Notes under the pieces: model-generated
The model's database searches: none
What the model was told of the DNA's origin: nothing
The model's input: only the letters and a program-made list of their open reading frames with translations
NCBI GenBank assembly: GCA_031555505.1
Contig: JAVBUH010000003.1
Span: 11,378 to 75,377, forward strand
Direction of reading: 5' to 3'
Length of the DNA stretch: 64,000 nucleotides
From: JAJDIA01 sp031555505
Lineage (GTDB): Bacteria > Bacteroidota > Bacteroidia > Bacteroidales > Tannerellaceae
In this document: positions 57,822 through 64,000 of the stretch, in pieces
How positions within the stretch are numbered: the first letter of the stretch is position 1
Layout of the letters: each line of letters begins with the position of its first letter
Position numbers and translations under genes: made by a program

Positions 57822-58715
57822 ATGAGCATATCCATTAAAGGTTTACATAAAATTTATCCGAACGGAAACCACGCGTTAAAAGACATCAACCTGGAGATAC
57901 CCACCGGGATGTTCGGCTTATTAGGGCCGAACGGCGCGGGCAAATCCACCTTGATGCGTATCCTGGTGGCATTGATGGAGCCTTCTTCCGGCAAGGTGGA
58001 TATCTTCGGATACGACCTGCTGAAAAACCGGAAGGAGATCCGTTCCATCCTCGGCTACCTCCCCCAGGATTTCCGGTTCTTCGCCAAGTATAAAACATAC
58101 GAGTTCCTCGATTATGCCGCCCGCCTGTCGGGGATGACCCACGGACGCCAGCGCAAGCAGGCGGTGGACACGATGCTGGAGAGCGTCGGGCTGTTCGACG
58201 TGCGCGAACGGTATGCCAACAAACTGTCGGGAGGGATGAAACGCCGCCTCGGCATCGCCCAGGCGCTGATCCACGATCCGAAAGTGATCATCGTGGATGA
58301 GCCGACCACCGGACTCGACCCGGAAGAGCGGATCCGCTTCCGCAACCTGCTGTCGGACGTGAGCGAGAAAGGCGTGACCATCATCCTCTCCACCCATATC
58401 GTGGGTGATATCTCCAGCTCGTGCAAACACATGGCGCTGATGAACCACGGGGAGGTTTCTTTTTGCGGCTCACCCGAAGAGATGTTGCGCCGCGCCGAAG
58501 GCAAGGTGTGGAAGATCCGGCTGACCGGCGAAGACCTGCACAAGGTGGATGCCCGCTATCCGGTGATCTCCACCATCCCGTCCGGCACAGGCTGGGAGGT
58601 GCAGGTGGTGGCCGACGAGGTGACCGGCTTCGACGCCGAACCGTTCCCGCCCAACCTCGAGCACGCCTACGTCTATTATATGGAAGAGAAGTTGAACCAG
58701 TGGACAAACGATTAA
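57822..58715 (+). CDS. ABC transporter ATP-binding protein
   Basis: 297 residues. Walker A GPNGAGKS at about 35-42, Q-loop LPQDF, signature LSGGMKRRLGIAQAL, Walker B VIIVDEPTTGLDPEER and a switch His in STHIVGD are all intact. A C-terminal extension of about 85 residues follows the nucleotide-binding domain. It drives the permease encoded 12 bp downstream; the following TolC and membrane-fusion protein genes suggest export. GC content rises here compared with the left neighbour, and remains high to the window end. Confidence 0.93.
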   Translation: MSISIKGLHKIYPNGNHALKDINLEIPTGMFGLLGPNGAGKSTLMRILVALMEPSSGKVDIFGYDLLKNRKEIRSILGYLPQDFRFFAKYKTYEFLDYAARLSGMTHGRQRKQAVDTMLESVGLFDVRERYANKLSGGMKRRLGIAQALIHDPKVIIVDEPTTGLDPEERIRFRNLLSDVSEKGVTIILSTHIVGDISSSCKHMALMNHGEVSFCGSPEEMLRRAEGKVWKIRLTGEDLHKVDARYPVISTIPSGTGWEVQVVADEVTGFDAEPFPPNLEHAYVYYMEEKLNQWTND

Positions 58716-58727
58716 TTTTATAGCTGT

Positions 58728-61700
58728 ATGTCATTCATCCGGAATATACGATCGGTAGCGGTTTATGAAAGCAGGATCCTCCTCAGGAGCTGGTTCTTCC
58801 GGATATTCACCCTCATGGCGCTCTTTATCCTGACGGTGTTCAATGCCGTGGTACTCTTTGGCGACGACGGCGGCAACTGGGTATTCAAAGCCATCTCGTC
58901 CAATTTACCCTACATCTCCCTGCTGCTGCTTAATACCGGACAGGCGGTAATCGCCATCTTCCTCGCCTCCGATTTCGTGAAGCGCGACCGCAAGCTCGAC
59001 ACCTCCGAGGTATTCTATGTCCGTCCCCTGAGCAACGGCGAATATGTGTTCGGCAAGATATGGGGGAACCTGCGGGTATTCATCATCCTCAACCTGCTGG
59101 TGATGGGAATGGTGTGCCTCTTTACCCTGATGTCGCCCGAGGTGACGACCGAATGGCGGTCGTTCCTCCTGTACTTCCTACTCATCTGCGTCCCCACGCT
59201 GGTCTATATCATCGGCCTGTCGATCTTCCTGATGTCTGTCCTGAAGAACCAAGCGCTTACGTTCGTGATCCTGCTTGGCTACATCGGCCTAACGGTGTTC
59301 TATATCGGAAGCAAGTTCTATTTCGTGTTCGATTACATGGCCTACAGCCTCCCGCTGATGAAATCGTCGATCGTCGGGATGGTGAACTACGAGACGTTGC
59401 TCATCCACCGGGCGATCTACCTATTTGCCGGGCTGGCGTTTATCTGCTTCACTGTGGTGCTGTTCAACCGGTTGCCGAACAACCGGCGTAGTAACTACGG
59501 GTGGATTTTTACCGGTATCTGCTTCCTGGCACTGGCGGTAGGCAGCGCATACAAACATGTAGACAATATCCTCGGCATCGAGAGCAGGCGCGCCCTGTAT
59601 GTAGAGGTGAACAATACCTACGCCGGTACGCCCTGGATGGTGATCGACCGGTACCAGCTCTCCGTCACCCAACAACCCGGACGGCTCGCCGTGGATACCC
59701 GCCTGACGGGTGTAGCCCTCGAAGCCTCCACCACCTTTACCTTCTGCCTGAACCCCGGGCTGGAGGTGACGGAAGTCAGCGAAGAAGGACAGGCTCTCGC
59801 CTTCACCCGCGACCATCAGATCCTCCGGGTGGATTTCGGACGGGCGGTGGAAAAAGGCGATTCTCTCACCTTTACGATCCGGTATGGCGGACTGGTGGAC
59901 GAAGTTTTTTGTTACCTGGACATACCCGATGAGGTGATCCAGTTGGAAAATCGGGAAGAACTCCTCAACATCGCGAAAAAATATTGCTTCCAGCAAGACA
60001 ACTATGTGTTGCTCATCCCCGAAGCCTACTGGTACCCGCGCCCGGGGACGGGATACAGCGACCGGAACCCGGACTGGCTGCAGACCTATTTCAGTCGGTT
60101 CGACCTGCAGGTTAAAACCCTACCCGGACTGCGGGCGCTGTCGCAGGGAGAAGGGGTGGAAGAGGCCGACGGCTCGCTGTCGTTCTCCTCCGGCTATCCC
60201 ATGCAGGGCGCTTCGCTGATCATTGGAGACTACCAGCGGAAACAGATCGTGGTGGACAGCACGCAATACAACCTGTGGTATATCGACGGGCACGACTATT
60301 TCTCGGCCGAAATGGATACCATCCGGGATACCATCCCGGCGCTGATTAGCGATTTCCGGCAAAACCTGGAACGAACGTTCAAACTGGACTATCCGTTCAG
60401 CCGGTTTAGTGTTGTGGAAGTGCCCGCCCAGTTCGTCACCTACGCCAGGGCCTGGACACAGGCGCAGGAGACCATGCAGCCGGAGATGGTGTTCTTCCCC
60501 GAAAAAGGATGGATCTACAACGAGACGGATGTCCGCAAGCGCTGGAAAGACCATATCCGCTGGTCGGAAAACAGCGACCGATCGATGGACGAAAACGAAG
60601 CTAAAGTACAGGTATTCAACGAAGTTATCGGACTGCTCAGACGGGAAGAGGGCAAACGTGAGTATTCCGAAGTTGACCGCGGACGCACCCGTATCTCCAC
60701 CAATGCGAACCCGTTGTACGTCTTTCCGCAGTTCTACAATTTCCAGTACAACATCTTTTCGCCCCAGTGGACAGTAGCCAACCGCGTGGTGGAACTTTAC
60801 CTCCAGGAAAAGCAGGACAACACCGGATGGGAACGGGAGGTCAACGGTATCTCCAACAACGAGAAAGCCTCCCTGCTGTTGGAAAAACATACGTTCAAGG
60901 AGTTGCTGTCGAAGAGCGACTATATCGATATCATGGACAATATGATCAGCCTCGAAGCGGCGGATCTGTTTGCCGAAGCGGAGATCGGCATGGGCGTGCT
61001 GGCTTTCCGGGATTCGGTGTATAGCGTCCTTTCCCACAACACGTTCCGGAACATCCGGTTCGAAACGTTGCTGGATACGCTGGAGAATATCAGCGGATCG
61101 GCCATCTCGCCCCGGCTGGAACGGTGGGCGAAGCCCCATCCCCTGCCCTATTATACGATCCGGAACACGGAGGTGGTGCATGTGACCAACAAAGGGATGG
61201 AGCATTACGTGCTCTCCCTGACGGTCACCAACGAGTCGGCCATCGACGGCATCGTCCAGGTAACGATCCAGGTAGGCAGCGGTCGTGACCAGCTTCCTGA
61301 TCCGAAAACCAAACGGAAGATCAGCATCGCGGCAGGTCAAACACGCAAACTGGTATCCGTCTGGGACGAGATGCCGCGCGAGGTACAGATCAGCACACTG
61401 ATATCCAATAACCTCCCGAACCTCCTCACCTTCCCGATACGGAACGTGATCGAACAGAAAGGGCAGACGGTGGCCGAAGAGGGTGATTTTATCGTCCCCG
61501 CCTTCATGCCGAACCTCGCCGAAGAGGTGATCGTGGACAACGAAGACACGCTGCTCTTCTCCCTCTCGAAACCGGCGGTGTATGGCTTACTCCCGCAATG
61601 GCTCGACAAGGTAGAAGAGACACCGTTCGCCTATGCCGGCGTATCGCCCTGGCGCCCTCCCCTGCAGTGGACGGCCACCACCCATTCGGGGTATTACGGT

Positions 61701-62042
61701 ACGCATACCCGTTCGGCCTATGTGATCCGGAAAGGCGATGGCAACCAGTGGGCGAAATGGAAAGTGCCTGTCCCCTCGCCCGGCTATTACGGGGTGTACT
61801 ACTGGCCGTACAATGCCGAGATGCGGGGTGATCGCCGCCGCGACAATGCCGAATATCATTTCAAGGTACAGTACGGCACCGAAACGGAAGATGCCTATAT
61901 GGAATTAAAACGGTCGGATGAAGACTGGGTGCAGATCGGGATGTATTATTTCGATACCGACACCGTCATCGTCACGCTGACCAACAAAAGCGAACTGCGT
62001 ACGATCACCGCCGACGCCGTCCGCATCGTGAAGAGACAATAA
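58728..62042 (+). CDS. ABC-2-type permease fused to degenerate M1-peptidase-like region and C-terminal beta domain
   Basis: 1104 residues. The first about 275 residues hold six hydrophobic helices of an ABC-2 permease (starting RSVAVYESRILLRSWFFRIF). A long extracytoplasmic part follows; about 300-850 resembles the M1 aminopeptidase portion of Bacteroidetes 'permease/M1' fusions (DYPFSRFSVVEVPAQF, later IGMGVLAFRDSVYSVLS) but has no HExxH zinc motif, so peptidase activity is unlikely. Residues about 980-1104 (HTRSAYVIRKGDGNQWAKW, SPGYYGVYYW, ending DAVRIVKRQ) look like a golvesin/xanthan-lyase C-terminal beta domain. It is partner of the ATPase upstream and precedes tolC. Substrate unknown; the large periplasmic part may handle or dock cargo. 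Confidence 0.75.
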   Translation: MSFIRNIRSVAVYESRILLRSWFFRIFTLMALFILTVFNAVVLFGDDGGNWVFKAISSNLPYISLLLLNTGQAVIAIFLASDFVKRDRKLDTSEVFYVRPLSNGEYVFGKIWGNLRVFIILNLLVMGMVCLFTLMSPEVTTEWRSFLLYFLLICVPTLVYIIGLSIFLMSVLKNQALTFVILLGYIGLTVFYIGSKFYFVFDYMAYSLPLMKSSIVGMVNYETLLIHRAIYLFAGLAFICFTVVLFNRLPNNRRSNYGWIFTGICFLALAVGSAYKHVDNILGIESRRALYVEVNNTYAGTPWMVIDRYQLSVTQQPGRLAVDTRLTGVALEASTTFTFCLNPGLEVTEVSEEGQALAFTRDHQILRVDFGRAVEKGDSLTFTIRYGGLVDEVFCYLDIPDEVIQLENREELLNIAKKYCFQQDNYVLLIPEAYWYPRPGTGYSDRNPDWLQTYFSRFDLQVKTLPGLRALSQGEGVEEADGSLSFSSGYPMQGASLIIGDYQRKQIVVDSTQYNLWYIDGHDYFSAEMDTIRDTIPALISDFRQNLERTFKLDYPFSRFSVVEVPAQFVTYARAWTQAQETMQPEMVFFPEKGWIYNETDVRKRWKDHIRWSENSDRSMDENEAKVQVFNEVIGLLRREEGKREYSEVDRGRTRISTNANPLYVFPQFYNFQYNIFSPQWTVANRVVELYLQEKQDNTGWEREVNGISNNEKASLLLEKHTFKELLSKSDYIDIMDNMISLEAADLFAEAEIGMGVLAFRDSVYSVLSHNTFRNIRFETLLDTLENISGSAISPRLERWAKPHPLPYYTIRNTEVVHVTNKGMEHYVLSLTVTNESAIDGIVQVTIQVGSGRDQLPDPKTKRKISIAAGQTRKLVSVWDEMPREVQISTLISNNLPNLLTFPIRNVIEQKGQTVAEEGDFIVPAFMPNLAEEVIVDNEDTLLFSLSKPAVYGLLPQWLDKVEETPFAYAGVSPWRPPLQWTATTHSGYYGTHTRSAYVIRKGDGNQWAKWKVPVPSPGYYGVYYWPYNAEMRGDRRRDNAEYHFKVQYGTETEDAYMELKRSDEDWVQIGMYYFDTDTVIVTLTNKSELRTITADAVRIVKRQ

Positions 62043-62082
62043 ACAGGTAACAATACCTATATTATATAATGTATAATACGAT

Positions 62083-63573
62083 ATGCGACGAAAATTACCG
62101 GTACTAAAGAAGAATATACTGCTCGTAGCGATGCTGCTCGGCACGGTATCTATCGCCCACAGCCAACAGGCGCTCACCATGGAGGTGGCGATGGAGATAG
62201 CTGCGGAAAACAGTCCTACCCTGCGGCGTTCGTACATGAACCTCGAACGATACCAGCAGATGCTGATCGCCCAACGGGCCTCGTTGAAGTCGAAGTTCTC
62301 GCTGAACCTCAGCCCATTCGGTTATTCGAAAAACCGGCGGTTCGACAACCGTTTCTCTGAATGGTACACAAATGAGACGCTGACGTCGAGCGGAACCTTC
62401 CGGGTGGACCAGCCGATCCTGCTGACCGACGGGATGATCTCACTGATCAACACCTTCGGATGGCAGAACAACGATTCGTACATGGATGGGGTAAAGAACA
62501 GCAACAAAGCCTTCAGCAACGACCTCTACCTGCAACTCACCCAGCCGGTGTTCACCTACAACACCCGCAAGATGGAACTGCGGCGGATCGAATACGACCT
62601 GGAAAATGCCAATATCAGTTATGCCTTGCAACGCCTGGACACGGAGCGACAGATCACCAACCAGTTCTACTCACTGTTCATGGCGCAAAGCAACCTGGAG
62701 ATCAGCCGTGATGAGCTGGCGAACGCCCAACAGAGCTATGAGATCATCCGGAATAAGGTGGAAGCCGACCTTGCCGCCAAAGACGAGTTGTTCCAAGCGG
62801 AGTTGAACCTGTCTACCGCCCGTTCGACGGTGGAAGAGCGGCAGGTGTCGCTGGCCAACGCGAAAGAGCAGCTGAACCGGACACTGGGCATCGACCTCAA
62901 ACAGGATATCACGGTAGTGGCCGACGTGCATGTCACACCCACGAACGTGGACCTGGACAAGGCCGTCACCCATGCCCTGGGCTCACGCCTCGAACTGCGC
63001 CAGCGGGAGATCGAGAGCGATGAACTGGGTTTCGAACTGACGCGTGTGAAGGCGCTAAACGAATTCAAAGGGGATATCTCGCTGTCGTTCGGTTTCATGG
63101 GCGACAACCCCGAGCTGGGCAAGGTATATAATAACCCGACCCAGAACCCGCGCATCGCCATCACCTTTGCCGTGCCGATCTTCGACTGGGGAGAAAAGAA
63201 GGCGCGTATCAAGGCGCAGAAGATAGCCCAGGACATCAACCGGATGGAACAGCAGGAAGACCGTATCGGTATCGAAATGGATATCCGGCAGGTATGGCGC
63301 AGCCTAGAAAACCTCAAGACACAGATCCGCCTTGCCGAGCAGAATGTGACGAACGCGCAACAGACCTACGACCTGAACCTCATCCGTTACCGCGAAGGGG
63401 ATATCACCGGTATGGATATGAACCAGTTCCAGACACAGTTGTCCAATAAAAAGATCGCCTATTCGCAGGCGTTGATCAATTACAAGATCGAACTGCTAAA
63501 CATGAAGATCCTTTCCCTCTATGATTTTGAGAAGAACATACCAGTAGTCCCATTAAATAACATCATTCAATAA
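62083..63573 (+). CDS. TolC-family outer-membrane efflux protein
   Basis: 496 residues. A signal peptide ends near AHSQQ. Two repeats of the outer-membrane efflux protein domain are seen, with long coiled coils (LETERQITNQFYSLFMAQSNLEISRDELANAQQSYEI, cut; later AEQNVTNAQQTYDLNLIRYREGDITGMD cut). It forms the outer-membrane exit duct of a tripartite exporter. It starts 40 bp after the permease and is followed by the membrane-fusion protein gene 7 bp on, so one operon. Confidence 0.93.
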   Translation: MRRKLPVLKKNILLVAMLLGTVSIAHSQQALTMEVAMEIAAENSPTLRRSYMNLERYQQMLIAQRASLKSKFSLNLSPFGYSKNRRFDNRFSEWYTNETLTSSGTFRVDQPILLTDGMISLINTFGWQNNDSYMDGVKNSNKAFSNDLYLQLTQPVFTYNTRKMELRRIEYDLENANISYALQRLDTERQITNQFYSLFMAQSNLEISRDELANAQQSYEIIRNKVEADLAAKDELFQAELNLSTARSTVEERQVSLANAKEQLNRTLGIDLKQDITVVADVHVTPTNVDLDKAVTHALGSRLELRQREIESDELGFELTRVKALNEFKGDISLSFGFMGDNPELGKVYNNPTQNPRIAITFAVPIFDWGEKKARIKAQKIAQDINRMEQQEDRIGIEMDIRQVWRSLENLKTQIRLAEQNVTNAQQTYDLNLIRYREGDITGMDMNQFQTQLSNKKIAYSQALINYKIELLNMKILSLYDFEKNIPVVPLNNIIQ

Positions 63574-63580
63574 GTGCATT

Positions 63581-64000
63581 ATGAAATACGATAAAGTAAT
63601 CACCGCATCTCTTTTATCCGCGATCCTGCTGGCATCCTGCAACGACGGGCCGCAGGGAGGACAAAACGATATCGCCACACCCGTGTCGGTGGAAGAGCTG
63701 AAGAAAGGTCCCATCAGCAAACTGATCAATACGACCGGATCGGCCAATCCGCTGTTTGGCGTAGAGCTGAACGCGCTGACCACCGGAGCATACAAGCTGC
63801 AGGTGAACCCAAAGACAGGCCGGGTATTCAAGCTGGGCGACCCGGTGGCGAAAGGCCAAACCATCATCCGCCTCGAAGATACGGAGTATGAGAACACCAT
63901 CGCGGTGGAAAGCAAGAAGCTGAACCTCGAAATCGCCGAACAGGAACAGGGAAAGCAGAAGATGCTGTATGAGAAAGGCGGCGTGACCCTGAGTGAGATG
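63581..64000 (+). CDS. Membrane-fusion (HlyD/RND adaptor) lipoprotein, truncated by window end
   Basis: 140 codons are visible and the frame continues past the edge. The ATG at 63581 lies 7 bp after tolC. A lipoprotein signal ends in LLASC (Cys19). The following VEELKKGPISKLINTTGSAN and the biotinyl-lipoyl-like hairpin (VNPKTGRVFKLGDPVAKGQT) are typical of periplasmic adaptor subunits that join an inner-membrane pump to TolC. The rest of the operon, possibly a further pump or MacB-type permease, lies outside the window. Confidence 0.88.
   Translation, partial: MKYDKVITASLLSAILLASCNDGPQGGQNDIATPVSVEELKKGPISKLINTTGSANPLFGVELNALTTGAYKLQVNPKTGRVFKLGDPVAKGQTIIRLEDTEYENTIAVESKKLNLEIAEQEQGKQKMLYEKGGVTLSEM

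Noticed and set aside
60120..61340. 406-codon antisense frame within the permease fusion gene
   Set aside because: Shadow of a high-GC sense gene; low-complexity composition and no family signature.
1..64000. tRNA, rRNA, tmRNA or other housekeeping RNA genes
   Set aside because: I looked through the intergenic regions for cloverleaf-like or conserved RNA cores and saw none; a covariance-model scan would be decisive.

Overview
The window reads as a chromosomal segment of a Bacteroidales gut bacterium, most likely Parabacteroides or a close relative (Tannerellaceae); the genus is inference. The signs are a SusC/SusD pair with serine-type sulfatases, FecR/ECF-sigma trans-envelope signalling, Mfa/Fim (type V) pilus genes, a threonine operon with a phosphoglycerate-mutase-like gene in place of thrB, and repeated Bacteroidetes-type -7 promoter boxes (TAnnTTTG). 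No rRNA, tRNA, CRISPR array or intact insertion sequence was seen.

Layout. 1-2668: end of a surface beta-repeat protein, then a divergent ECF sigma / FecR anti-sigma pair. 2846-12300: a sulfated-glycan utilisation locus (SusC with an STN signalling domain, SusD, three different S1 sulfatases) probably controlled by that sigma/FecR pair. 12418-13760: a second ECF sigma operon with two small membrane proteins. 13761-14294: a non-coding region with a 93-bp nested palindrome and a dispersed repeat whose second copy is at 28.9 kb. 14295-15995: a DUF3575-type envelope protein. 16153-21418: the threonine operon with a promoter, a 29-codon leader peptide and an attenuator-like hairpin ahead of thrA, then the proposed homoserine kinase and thrC. 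21551-29865: housekeeping genes (pgk, an AlaX-like editing protein, DUF362 plus polyferredoxin redox pair, tgt, lptG, an outer-membrane protein). 30431-34530: two tandem cytosolic PAS histidine kinases. 34854-36026: wecB.

36499-44264: a pilus locus with an AraC regulator, a major fimbrillin, the Mfa2 anchor and two tip-type lipoproteins, one ending in a FISUMP domain. 44395-48416: tag, a rearrangement scar (nuoN 3' fragment joined to a probable transposase fragment), creD, and a winged-helix regulator with small membrane proteins sharing a palindromic operator. 48592-52077: a GH2 glycosidase and an M81 peptidase. 52078-52969: about 0.9 kb without genes, holding a MITE-like 288-bp inverted-repeat element and a GC-rich hairpin cluster. 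52970-57650: an outer-membrane porin-like protein, an amidohydrolase, DUF2200 and DUF418. 57822-end: an export operon (ABC ATPase, a permease fused to a degenerate M1-peptidase-like and a C-terminal beta domain, TolC, and a membrane-fusion protein cut by the window end).

The most unusual items are the threonine leader/attenuator, the permease fusion, the polyferredoxin with an internal Tat-like motif, the paired kinases with a shared cysteine quartet, the zinc-ligand-less Tgt, and several structured intergenic elements. All functional statements rest on reading motifs and context by eye; no database search was run.
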